A stretch of DNA of 41,025 nucleotides from Candidatus Methylomirabilis sp. (GTDB taxonomy: Bacteria; Oederibacteriota; PGYV01; DYJU01), in contig DYJU01000011.1 in the NCBI GenBank assembly GCA_020722985.1, forward strand, positions 1 through 41,025, written 5' to 3'. Of this stretch, positions 8,999 through 17,600 are shown in pieces; position 1 is the stretch's first letter, and each line of letters starts with the position of its first letter. Made by a program: the position numbers and the translations under genes. The notes beneath the pieces are model-generated. The model was not told where the DNA came from. It did no database searches and saw only the letters and a program-made list of their open reading frames with translations.

Positions 8999-9318
8999 GT
9001 AATAGTTCAGCCACTAGAAGTCCACTTGTAAAAGTGTGGCTATTAGTAAGGAAACACATGGCGGTGTCATTGCGAGGAAGCCGAAAGAAAAAGACAGAAT
9101 AGGAAATAAGGGCGTATGAGGCTTAAGGAAGCAATCTGGCAGTTAAAAGAGTAAGAAAACAAGTAGAGAAGGCGATCGGTAATAAAAGCAAGATTGCTTT
9201 GTCAGGCTCATTAAACGAGGGAATAGAAGTCAGAAGTTATCATTCGCCTGACTTCGCAATGACAAAACAAAAATTTATTTATAGACTAATTTTATTCTAC
9301 CAGTGGCTAAACTGTTAC
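8999..9318 (+). mobile_element. MITE-like element, copy A (full length)
   Basis: Ends are imperfect terminal inverted repeats: GTAATAGTTCAGCCACTAG at the left, and at the right the reverse complement of GTAACAGTTTAGCCACTGG. Nested inside is a second inverted pair: TGTCATTGCGAGG near 9067 against TTCGCAATGACA near 9255. A third is AAGCAATCT near 9126 against AGATTGCTT near 9191. The left arm also folds on itself (CCACTTgtaaAAGTGTGG). Flanking ATTAATA occurs on both sides (8991-8997 and 9319-9325) and could be a target duplication. It carries no coding capacity and is GC-richer than its surroundings. The GTCATTGCGAGG...AAGCAATCT pattern recurs, as I recall, in intergenic repeats of many unrelated bacteria. 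Confidence 0.8.
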
Positions 9319-9343
9319 ATTAATAAAAAAGAGGAATTTTACT

Positions 9344-10204
9344 ATGAAAATAATAGAGGCACTAAATAAAGCAAAAACACAACTGAAAAAAGTTATAAAG
9401 AATAATTATAATGCTTATAAAGAGGCAGAAGAAATTTTATTGCATACCTTAAAGACTACCAGAGAAACTTTATATGTTATGTTTAAACAGGAAATGTCTC
9501 ATAACTCACAAAAACGATATGATAAATATATTAAAATGCGACTTTCTGGCGAACCTTTGCAATATATTCTAGAATCAGAATATTTTTATGATAGAGAATT
9601 TATTGTTCAAAAAGGTGTTTTTATACCAAGACCTGACACCGAAACAATTATAGATGCTGTTAAAACCATTGAAAGCAATTTAAATAAAAACATAACAATT
9701 GCTGATTGTGGTTGCGGGACAGGTGTCATTGCAATAACACTTCTCAAAGAAATCAATAAAATAAAAAAAGCATATTGTTTTGATATTAATAAAAAAGCAA
9801 TAGAATTAACCAAATTAAACACAAAAAAACATAATGTTTATAGTAGAGTAGAGTTTGTTCCTGGTGATTTTTTCAAAAAAACAAAAGAGATAAATAAAAA
9901 ATTTGATATTATTGTTTCAAATCCACCATATATAAGAGAAGATGAATTTAATACTTTACAAATAGAAGTTAAAAAAGAACCTAAAACTTCTATTTTAGCC
10001 GGATATGAAGGTCTAACTTTTTATAAAAAATTTGCCAGATATGGAAAGAGTTTTCTAAAAAAAGATGGTTATTTAATTTTTGAACTTGGTGATAAAATGG
10101 CTGATAAAGTAAAAAAATTTTTTGAAAATAAAAATTGGTCATTTGTTATGATAATGAGGGATTTTAGAAAAAAAATACGAGTTCTAATTTATCAAATTAA
10201 ATAA
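9344..10204 (+). CDS. prmC: Peptide chain release factor N5-glutamine methyltransferase
   Basis: PrmC (HemK) methylates the GGQ glutamine of release factors RF1 and RF2 with S-adenosylmethionine. The 286-residue length is typical. The N-terminal helical domain includes GEPLQYI, then FIPRPDTE; the SAM-binding loop is DCGCGTGVIAI, and the catalytic NPPY motif is at N193-Y196 followed by IREDE. GAGG at 9331-9334 supports the ATG. It is the first gene of a unit with dnaE, 20 bases downstream. Its leader appears to contain MITE-like copy A. In many bacteria prmC sits beside prfA, which is not seen here. Confidence 0.95.
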   Translation: MKIIEALNKAKTQLKKVIKNNYNAYKEAEEILLHTLKTTRETLYVMFKQEMSHNSQKRYDKYIKMRLSGEPLQYILESEYFYDREFIVQKGVFIPRPDTETIIDAVKTIESNLNKNITIADCGCGTGVIAITLLKEINKIKKAYCFDINKKAIELTKLNTKKHNVYSRVEFVPGDFFKKTKEINKKFDIIVSNPPYIREDEFNTLQIEVKKEPKTSILAGYEGLTFYKKFARYGKSFLKKDGYLIFELGDKMADKVKKFFENKNWSFVMIMRDFRKKIRVLIYQIK

Positions 10205-10224
10205 ATTTTATTCTGAGGTTTTTA

Positions 10225-13200
10225 GTGATTTCTAAATTTGTGCATTTACACCTTCATACAAAATATAGCATTTTAGATGGGATGTGCAGGATAGAAGAAA
10301 TAATTGAAAACTGTAAAAAAAATAATATGTCTTCTGTTGCAATTACCGATCACGGTAATCTATTCGGGGTTGTTGACTTTTATACATCATTGGTTACAGA
10401 AGGTATCAAACCAATTATCGGTATAGAACTTTATATTGTAGAAAATATTAAAAACAACACAAGAGAAAAAAATCATATTTTACTTTTAGTTAAAGATGCA
10501 ACTGGATATAAAAATTTAATTAAACTCTCAACCATAGCAAGCACAGAAGGAATGTATTATAAACCATCAATTGATAAAAATATATTAAGCCAGTATTCAT
10601 CGGGTTTGATCTGTTTATCTTCCTGCATAAAAGGAAAAATTCCTGCACTGATTATAGAAAATAATATTGAAGAAGCAAAAAAAGAAATTATTGATTATCA
10701 AAAAATTTTCGGGGAGGATAATTTTTATTTAGAATTGCAAAATCATGGCTTGGATGAAGAAATAATTGTTAACAGAACATATAAAGAATTAAGCAAGACA
10801 ATGTCTGTTCCTCTTGTGGTTACCAATGACGTTCATTACATAAAAAAAGAAGATGCTAAAATTCATGATATTTTATTATGTATTCAAACCGGTCAAACTG
10901 TAAAACAAACAAACAGGATGCAATTTAAAACAAATGAATTTTACTTTAAAACTTATGAAGAAATACAAAAAGTCTTTCCAGAAGATGAGGATGCAATACA
11001 AAGAACGATTGATATAGCAAATAAATGCAATTTTGAACTACCCAGACCGCCCAAGGAAAGACCTTATTATATGCCTGTTTATAAAATAGATGATTCTTCA
11101 CTTTCTTATGAGGAATATTTTAAAAAAATCGCAAAGGAGTATTTAAAAAATAAATATAAAAATATAACTGCAGAAGTAAAAAAAAGATTTGAGCATGAAT
11201 TAGAAATAATAAAAAACATGGGATACGCAGGTTACTTTCTTATTGTAAAAGATATAATTGAATATGCAAAGAAAAATAATATCCCTGTAGGACCTGGAAG
11301 AGGGAGCGCAGCAGGTAGTTTAATCGCTTATATTTTTGGTATAACTAATATTGACCCTTTAAAATATGGCTTAATTTTTGAAAGATTTTTAAATCCTGAT
11401 AGAATTTCTCCACCTGATATAGATATTGATTTTTCAGATGAAGGTAGAGAAGAAATAATTAACTATATAGTTAATAAATTTGGTAAAAACAAAGTTGCCC
11501 AGATTATTACTTTCCAGACATTAAAACCGAGACAGGCAATAAGAGATGTAGGAAGAGTTCTTGACGTCCCCTTAAAAGAAGTTGATTTATTAGCGAAAAA
11601 AGTTCCCGAAGGTCCCAATATTACTTTTGAAAATGCCATTTCAAATGAAGAATTTTCAAATTATATAAATAAAAATCAGACAAGAGAAGAAATAGTAAAA
11701 TATGCAATGAGAATCGAAGGTTTAATAAGACAATATTCTACACACGCTGCTGGCATTGTTATTTCACCAGATGATTTATTGAATATAGTTCCTTTAACCT
11801 TAGCAAGAGAAGGCGAAGAAGAAAATAAAAAAGGAAAATTAGGATTTATGACTCAATATTCAATGGAATTTTTAGAAAAATTAGGGCTTTTAAAATTTGA
11901 TATATTAGGGCTCAGAAATTTAACTGTTATAAAAAAAGCAAATTCATTGATTAAAGAAAATAAAAATATAGATATAGACTTTAGTAACTCAAATTATTCA
12001 GATAAAAAAGTTTATGAATTACTTTCTGAAGGAAATACCAACGGTGTTTTTCAACTTGAAAGCGAACCGATGAGAGATATTTTAATTAAAATAAAACCAG
12101 TTTCTTTTGAAGAAATTATAGCAATAATTGCATTATACAGACCCGGTCCTATGAAAATGATTGATGATTATATAAATAGAAAAAAGGGCAACATTACAAA
12201 AATAGAAGGATTGGAAGATTTGAAAAAATATGATTTTTTAAAAGAAACTTATGGAATACCAATTTATCAGGAACAGGTGATGCAAATAGCAGTTATTGTG
12301 GCTGGTTTTTCTTTATCAGAAGCAGATAATTTACGTAGAGTTATGGCAAAGAAAAAAATAAGCGAAATGGAAAAAATAAAAGTTAAATTTATAGAAGGGG
12401 CAATTAAAAATAAATATAGTAAAACAAAAGCAGAACTTATTTTTGATAAATTAGAACAATTTGCAGAATACGGATTTAATAAATCACATGCTGCAGCATA
12501 TGCGATACTTTCATATCAAACAGCATATTTAAAAGCAAATTTCCCTTTAGAATTTTTTACAGCCCTTTTAACAAGCGTTATAGAAAAAACTGATAAAATT
12601 GCAGAATATATTGAAGATGCAAAAAAGAATAACATTAAAATTTTACCACCTGATATTAATAAAAGCGATGTTGAATTTAAAATAGAAAAAAATACAATAC
12701 GCTATGCCCTTGCAGCAGTAAAAAATGTAGGAATACTTGCTGCAACTGATATAGTAAAAACAAGAAAAGAACTCGGAGATTTCAAAGATATTTATGATTT
12801 TTGTGAAAAAATTAATTCAAGAACTATAACTTCAAAAACGATTGAGAGTTTAATAAAAAGCGGTGCATTTGATTTTACTCTTATTTCACGTTCGCAACTT
12901 TTTAATTCAATAGGTGATGCTTTAAAAGAAGCAGAAATAAAACAAAAAAATTTGAGTATAGGACAGGGCTTCTTATTTGAAGTTGAAACCAAAAGAGATT
13001 TATCACAGGTTAAAGAATGGTCCGATAGTGAAATGTTAAATTATGAAAAGGAAGTTTTAGGTTTTTATATGTCGAGGCATCCATTAGCAAGATATGAGAA
13101 ACTAATAAAAAATATTTCAATACCAATTAAGGATTTAAAAAATTATAATATTGATGATGAGGTTATTGTATCAGGCATTATTTTTGATTTGAAAAGTAAA

Positions 13201-13659
13201 TTAACCAACCAGGGTAAAGAGAACATACATTTTTTTTTAGAAGATTTGACAGGTAAATTAGAAGTTATTGTCACTGACAGGGTTCCCAAAGATAAAAAAG
13301 AATTATTTAATGAAAATGTAATGATAATGATTCGGGGAAATTTGAGTTTCTATGATAATAACATTTATCTCTTTGCTAAAAGTGCAATTACTCTGGATGA
13401 AGCATATAAACTCTGTGAATTTTTACATATACGTATAAGAGAAATTGGATTAGAGGATATTGAATTAAATGAAATAAAAAATTTATTATTTAAAGAAAAA
13501 GGAAATGTAAAAGTTATTTTTCATATAATTACAAAAAATAATAAGGAATTTATTTTAAATTTATCTGACGATAAAAAAATAAAAATTTCTGAAGAATTGA
13601 TTGAAAAATTAGAAAGTATAATTGGTGAAAATAATGCTTGGATTAGCTGGAATAAGTAA
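10225..13659 (+). CDS. dnaE: DNA polymerase III subunit alpha
   Basis: Replicative polymerase of 1,144 residues starting at GTG with TGAGGT upstream. The N-terminal PHP domain begins HLHLHTKYSILDG. Most metal-binding positions seen in active PHP domains appear intact: the HLH motif, ITDHGN, GIEL, NHILLL, SSC, and TNDVHY. A zinc-dependent proofreading activity is therefore possible, unlike the degenerate E. coli PHP. The polymerase core shows GPGRGSAAGS, the catalytic PDIDIDF, RPGPM and NKSHAAAYA. A helix-hairpin-helix region follows, then an OB fold (VSGIIFDL...KLEVIVTDR) near residues 980-1040. It is cotranscribed with prmC. Confidence 0.97.
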   Translation: MISKFVHLHLHTKYSILDGMCRIEEIIENCKKNNMSSVAITDHGNLFGVVDFYTSLVTEGIKPIIGIELYIVENIKNNTREKNHILLLVKDATGYKNLIKLSTIASTEGMYYKPSIDKNILSQYSSGLICLSSCIKGKIPALIIENNIEEAKKEIIDYQKIFGEDNFYLELQNHGLDEEIIVNRTYKELSKTMSVPLVVTNDVHYIKKEDAKIHDILLCIQTGQTVKQTNRMQFKTNEFYFKTYEEIQKVFPEDEDAIQRTIDIANKCNFELPRPPKERPYYMPVYKIDDSSLSYEEYFKKIAKEYLKNKYKNITAEVKKRFEHELEIIKNMGYAGYFLIVKDIIEYAKKNNIPVGPGRGSAAGSLIAYIFGITNIDPLKYGLIFERFLNPDRISPPDIDIDFSDEGREEIINYIVNKFGKNKVAQIITFQTLKPRQAIRDVGRVLDVPLKEVDLLAKKVPEGPNITFENAISNEEFSNYINKNQTREEIVKYAMRIEGLIRQYSTHAAGIVISPDDLLNIVPLTLAREGEEENKKGKLGFMTQYSMEFLEKLGLLKFDILGLRNLTVIKKANSLIKENKNIDIDFSNSNYSDKKVYELLSEGNTNGVFQLESEPMRDILIKIKPVSFEEIIAIIALYRPGPMKMIDDYINRKKGNITKIEGLEDLKKYDFLKETYGIPIYQEQVMQIAVIVAGFSLSEADNLRRVMAKKKISEMEKIKVKFIEGAIKNKYSKTKAELIFDKLEQFAEYGFNKSHAAAYAILSYQTAYLKANFPLEFFTALLTSVIEKTDKIAEYIEDAKKNNIKILPPDINKSDVEFKIEKNTIRYALAAVKNVGILAATDIVKTRKELGDFKDIYDFCEKINSRTITSKTIESLIKSGAFDFTLISRSQLFNSIGDALKEAEIKQKNLSIGQGFLFEVETKRDLSQVKEWSDSEMLNYEKEVLGFYMSRHPLARYEKLIKNISIPIKDLKNYNIDDEVIVSGIIFDLKSKLTNQGKENIHFFLEDLTGKLEVIVTDRVPKDKKELFNENVMIMIRGNLSFYDNNIYLFAKSAITLDEAYKLCEFLHIRIREIGLEDIELNEIKNLLFKEKGNVKVIFHIITKNNKEFILNLSDDKKIKISEELIEKLESIIGENNAWISWNK

Positions 13660-13677
13660 AATTTCTTAAAAATTTAA

Positions 13678-13706
13678 TTTACAATAGATATAAAAAAATT
13701 TATAAT
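13678..13706 (+). promoter_or_regulatory. Sigma-70 promoter of the pilB-like gene
   Basis: TTTACA at 13678-13683, a 17-base spacer and TATAAT at 13701-13706, just after the dnaE stop. The start site would be near 13713, with AGGAGG at 13721-13726. Confidence 0.75.
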
Positions 13707-13733
13707 TATATAAAATTAAAAGGAGGCATTTTA

Positions 13734-15434
13734 GTGGCTAATATATGGGAAAAATTAGTAGAACAAGGGTTTATTACAGAGGAAATGTATGAAAAAGCAA
13801 AGGAAATGCAACAACAAAACAAATCAGGTATTGGATTTAATTTAGCATTATTAGGTTTTGATGAAGAAGAAATAACAAAGCAAATTGCCAAATTAACAGG
13901 AATAGAATATATCGATTTATTATCTATAGATGTTGACCCTTCAATTTTAAGTATTATTTCTCGTTCAAAGGCAGAATCTTTATATATTTTTCCAGTTAAA
14001 AAAAATGGTAATAATGTATTATTTGCTTGTGCTGATCCAATGCATCCTGAGATTTTATCATTTGTAAAAGAATTAAAATTTAAAACTTCCTTAAATGCTG
14101 AATTAGGTATTGCGCCAGAATCTTATATAAAACTTGCAATTGACCAGACATTACCCAAAGAAGATAAAAGTGCAATGGCTGAAACATTAAAAGACCTTAA
14201 ACAACCTTCTGAGGCTGAACTTGAGATTTTAAAAGAAACCCCTCAGACTGAGGATGCAGAAGCAGTTGATGAAGCGCCAGTTATAAAATTATGCAATTCA
14301 ATAATTGCAGATGCTGTTGAAAAAAGGGCAAGCGATATACATATTGAACCATTTGAAAAAAAAGTTCAATTAAGATACAGAATTGATGGTGCATTAATTG
14401 AACAATCGGATATACCTTTATCATATAAAAGAGCGATTGTTTCGCGTTTTAAAGTTATGGCTCGGCTTGATATTATTGAAAGACGCAAACCCCAGGATGG
14501 AAGAATAAAAATTAAAGTAAAAGATAAAACTATTGATTTGAGGGTTTCTACTTTGCCGGTTGTCTGGGGGGAAAAGATAGTCATGAGAATATTAGACCAG
14601 AGCAACTTAAACCTTGATTTAACTCAATTAGGTTTTGAACAAGATGAACTTTCTAAATTTCAAAAAGCAATCAACAGTCCTTATGGAATTATTCTGGTAA
14701 CAGGACCAACTGGAAGTGGTAAAACCACGACACTTTATTCTGCATTAAGTACCATAAACAGTCCTGATATTAATATAATGACTGTAGAAGATCCTGTAGA
14801 ATATCAATTACCTAATATAAATCAGGTTCAAGTGAATCCAGATGCTGATTTAACTTTTGCAAGTGCGTTAAGATCTTTTTTAAGACAGGATCCGGATGTA
14901 ATAATGGTTGGCGAAATCAGAGACCAGGAAACTGCTGAAATCGCTATTAAAGCAGCATTAACCGGACATCTTGTAATTTCAACTTTACATACAAATGATG
15001 CGCCTACAACAATCAGCCGTCTTGCTGATATGGGTATAGAGCCATTCTACATAGGTTCTGCGGTAATTTTAATTTTGGCCCAGCGCCTTTTAAGAAAAAT
15101 TTGTCCGGAATGTAAAAAAGAATTTAAATATGATAATAATTTATTAAAGGAAATAGGATTATCAGAAGAAGATATTAAAGCAAACAAATTTTATAAAGGA
15201 GAGGGATGTTCTTTATGTAACAATACGGGTTACAAGGGGAGAGTTGCAATTTATGAACAGATGGAAATAAACGAAGAAATCAAATCAGCAATAATGCAAA
15301 GCAAGAATGCTTCGGAAGTAAGAAAAATTGCCTGTAAATACGGCATGAAAACACTAAGAGAAGCAGCGTTGATTAAATTAAAAAATGGTTTAACAACTCC
15401 CGATGAAGTTATTAGCGCAACCATGGGGGATTAA
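13734..15434 (+). CDS. pilB: Type IV pilus assembly / type II secretion ATPase (PilB/GspE family)
   Basis: Hexameric ATPase that powers pilus extension or pseudopilus assembly at the inner membrane. The GTG start has AGGAGG with a 7-base spacer. The N-terminal MshEN-type domain covers about residues 5-150. The core holds the Walker A motif GPTGSGKTTT (G324-T332), the Asp box, the Walker B segment DPDVIMVGEIRD, and the His box STLHTNDA. A C-terminal tetracysteine zinc site follows (CPEC and CSLC). The 566-residue length fits PilB or GspE; no pilin, pilC or secretin gene lies nearby, so the two cannot be separated. It stands at the head of a unit with the DUF2905 and SpoIID-like genes. Confidence 0.93.
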   Translation: MANIWEKLVEQGFITEEMYEKAKEMQQQNKSGIGFNLALLGFDEEEITKQIAKLTGIEYIDLLSIDVDPSILSIISRSKAESLYIFPVKKNGNNVLFACADPMHPEILSFVKELKFKTSLNAELGIAPESYIKLAIDQTLPKEDKSAMAETLKDLKQPSEAELEILKETPQTEDAEAVDEAPVIKLCNSIIADAVEKRASDIHIEPFEKKVQLRYRIDGALIEQSDIPLSYKRAIVSRFKVMARLDIIERRKPQDGRIKIKVKDKTIDLRVSTLPVVWGEKIVMRILDQSNLNLDLTQLGFEQDELSKFQKAINSPYGIILVTGPTGSGKTTTLYSALSTINSPDINIMTVEDPVEYQLPNINQVQVNPDADLTFASALRSFLRQDPDVIMVGEIRDQETAEIAIKAALTGHLVISTLHTNDAPTTISRLADMGIEPFYIGSAVILILAQRLLRKICPECKKEFKYDNNLLKEIGLSEEDIKANKFYKGEGCSLCNNTGYKGRVAIYEQMEINEEIKSAIMQSKNASEVRKIACKYGMKTLREAALIKLKNGLTTPDEVISATMGD

Positions 15435-15439
15435 TTTTT

Positions 15440-15658
15440 ATGAGTTTAGAAATTTTAAGTAAAATATTTATAGTTATTGGAATATTTTTTATTTTATCTG
15501 GTATTTTAATTAAATTTGCTAAATTTTTTCCTTTTGGACATCTGCCAGGAGATATTTTTGTTCAAAAAAATAATTTTTCTTTTTATTTTCCAATTACAAC
15601 TTCAATTTTATTGAGTATTATTTTGTCCCTTATTCTATTTTTTATATATAAAAAATGA
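15440..15658 (+). CDS. DUF2905 small membrane protein
   Basis: A 72-residue protein with two membrane segments (about 5-25 and 48-70) around the loop GHLPGDIFVQ and the FYFPITTSILLSI segment, which is the DUF2905 pattern. Function is unknown for the family; it is often encoded next to ruvB, queA or spoIID genes. It starts 5 bases after the pilB-like stop and overlaps the next gene by ATGA, indicating tight co-translation with the SpoIID-like protein. Confidence 0.88.
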   Translation: MSLEILSKIFIVIGIFFILSGILIKFAKFFPFGHLPGDIFVQKNNFSFYFPITTSILLSIILSLILFFIYKK

Positions 15659-16806
15659 AAAAAATTGATTTTAAATTAACTATTGCTGTTATTTTATTTT
15701 TTTTAATTTCATGCGTTTCAATGAATAATGTTTATTCAGAAATAAAAAAAAATTCAGGGATAAATAAGAAAGATATTTTCTTAAAAATTTTAATTTTAAA
15801 AACAAACAATAAAGTAAAAATTTCTTCTGATGCTTATCTTAAATTAGAAAATATTAATATTAAACCTGAAAGAGAATATGAAATTAAATTAAAAAATAAC
15901 CAAATAATTGTGAATGATAATATAATTGCCTCTAAAACAATTCAAATTTTAGCAGAAAATAATTTAATAAAAGTAAATAAAAAAAGGTATCGTGGAAGCA
16001 TTATTGTAAGTTCGGAAGATAATAATTTGCTATTTATTAATAAAATTTATTTAGATAGCTATTTATATGGAGTTTTACCTGCGGAAATATCTCCAAAATG
16101 GAATGCCGAAGTTTTAAAAGTACAAACAGTTGCGGCAAGGAGTTTTGCAATTTATAATTTAAATAAAAACAAAAACTTTTTATATGATCTTTCTAATAGT
16201 GTTTTATCACAGGTTTATCTGGGTTATGATGCAGAACACGAAAGAACAAACAAAGTAGTAAACGAAACAAAAGGAGAAGTTTTAACTTATAATGATGAAA
16301 TTATTCAGGCTTTTTTTCATGCTAACAGTGGAGGAAAAACTGCCTCATCTGAAGAAGTTTGGGGAGGGAAATTTGATTACCTTAAAAGCATAGATGATCC
16401 TTACAGTTTAAATGGGAAAAATTATAAATGGAATTTAAAAATTTCGTTAAAGGAAATTTCAAAATGCCTACGAAATAATAAAATTATAACAGGAAATATT
16501 TATGAAATAAGGATATTAAATAGAACAGAAAGTGGAAGAGTTGATAAAATAAAAATAAATGGGAATAATGGGACTTTTGAAATTAAATCAAAAGATTTTA
16601 GAAATTTTATAGGCATTGATAGAATAAGAAGTACAAATTTTTCAATACAGCAGAAAAATGACGAAATATATTTTGAAGGAACAGGATGGGGGCATGGCGT
16701 TGGTTTATCACAGGAGGGCGCAAAAAAAATGGCAGAAAGTGGTAAAAATTATAGGGATATTTTATATTTTTATTATAAAGGGGTAAAATTAGTAAAGATT
16801 TATTAA
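15655..16806 (+). CDS. SpoIID/LytB-domain lipoprotein, probable lytic transglycosylase
   Basis: A lipoprotein signal ends in FLISC (Cys about 20). The C-terminal two thirds is the SpoIID/LytB domain: YLYGVLPAEISPKWNAE with E144 at the position of the catalytic Glu of SpoIID, QTVAARSFA, HANSGGKT, and GWGHGVGLSQEGA. SpoIID cleaves glycan strands of denuded peptidoglycan during Bacillus engulfment. The domain also occurs in non-sporulating diderms, where it probably remodels the wall. The N-terminal region of about 120 residues is a strand-rich SH3-like piece. The ATG overlaps the DUF2905 stop by 4 bases. Confidence 0.9.
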   Translation: MKKIDFKLTIAVILFFLISCVSMNNVYSEIKKNSGINKKDIFLKILILKTNNKVKISSDAYLKLENINIKPEREYEIKLKNNQIIVNDNIIASKTIQILAENNLIKVNKKRYRGSIIVSSEDNNLLFINKIYLDSYLYGVLPAEISPKWNAEVLKVQTVAARSFAIYNLNKNKNFLYDLSNSVLSQVYLGYDAEHERTNKVVNETKGEVLTYNDEIIQAFFHANSGGKTASSEEVWGGKFDYLKSIDDPYSLNGKNYKWNLKISLKEISKCLRNNKIITGNIYEIRILNRTESGRVDKIKINGNNGTFEIKSKDFRNFIGIDRIRSTNFSIQQKNDEIYFEGTGWGHGVGLSQEGAKKMAESGKNYRDILYFYYKGVKLVKIY

Positions 16807-16857
16807 TATTATTTGCAATATTATAATTTATGAATTATAATAACAAAAAATAAGTAA

Positions 16858-17130
16858 AAGGTCAGACATCAGAAATTAATATGTAAAAGTTCAGATATTG
16901 GTAGAAAACCTTTGAAGTTTGTCATTGCGAAAAAAGTTAAAAATGGAACGTAAAAGGAGAAACAAGGATTTGAATCTAACAAAGCAATCTGGCAATTGAA
17001 ACCGGGAAAAAGGCAATGCTACTAAAAGGTATTAAGAAGAAAAAAGCAAGGTCGCTTTGTCAAATGGAAATTAACGGGTTAATAGAAGCAGATTTTATCG
17101 TTTACTTAACTTACAATGATAGAACACAAT
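16858..17130 (+). mobile_element. MITE-like element, copy B1 (diverged)
   Basis: A weaker family member. It has an AGATATTGGTAGAAAAC segment shared with copy C, TTTGTCATTGCGA near 16919, AAGCAATCTGGCA near 16981, and an AAGCAAGGTCGCTTTGTCA segment near 17043 equivalent to the core of copies A and D. The terminal repeats are eroded and the borders approximate. It precedes copy B2 in the same orientation. Confidence 0.6.
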
Positions 17131-17195
17131 AAATTTTTGCAATGCGAATGAAAAAAGATTATAGAAAAATTAAATATAGAAGTTCTAAAAATTTG

Positions 17196-17580
17196 TATTA
17201 GTTCAGCCACCAGAAGTCTACTTGTAAAAGTGTATCTACTAGAAAAAAAATACATGGCTTTGTCATTCTTAGGGAGAGGGAGCCGAAAGGAAAGTTAAGA
17301 AGAGAAAATAAGGGTAATATGAGGTTGACGAAGCAATCTCGCAGTTAAAAGATAGGAGCAAACAAAGTGAAAAGGCATTAGGTAATAAAAGCAAGATTGC
17401 TTTGTCAGGTTCAATTGAACGGTGGAATAGAAGATAGAGGGAATATTTAGAAGGTAGAGACGTTGGGCGTCTACCCCACGGAGAATAAAAGATAAAGGAA
17501 TTCATTCGCCTGATTTCGCAATGACATAAACGAAAAATTTATATATTGACAAATTTTATTTTATAGTAACTAAATTATTA
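17196..17580 (+). mobile_element. MITE-like element, copy B2, with nested GC-rich hairpin
   Basis: The left end, GTTCAGCCACCAGAAGTCTA, and right end, TATAGTAACTAAATTATTA, are diverged forms of the copy A termini. The internal core (AAGCAATCTCGCAGTTAAAA, AAGCAAGATTGCTTTGTCAG, TTCGCAATGACA) matches A. Relative to A it has about 60 extra bases near 17430-17490 carrying a hairpin GGTAGA...TCTACC at 17453-17475. It ends 20 bases before the next start codon, in the same direction as that gene. An open frame on the minus strand through it is not a gene. Confidence 0.72.
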
Positions 17581-17600
17581 TAAAAAGGTAAAGATATTTT

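Noticed and set aside
17269-17505. Minus-strand 78-residue frame
   Set aside because: It lies wholly inside MITE-like copy B2.
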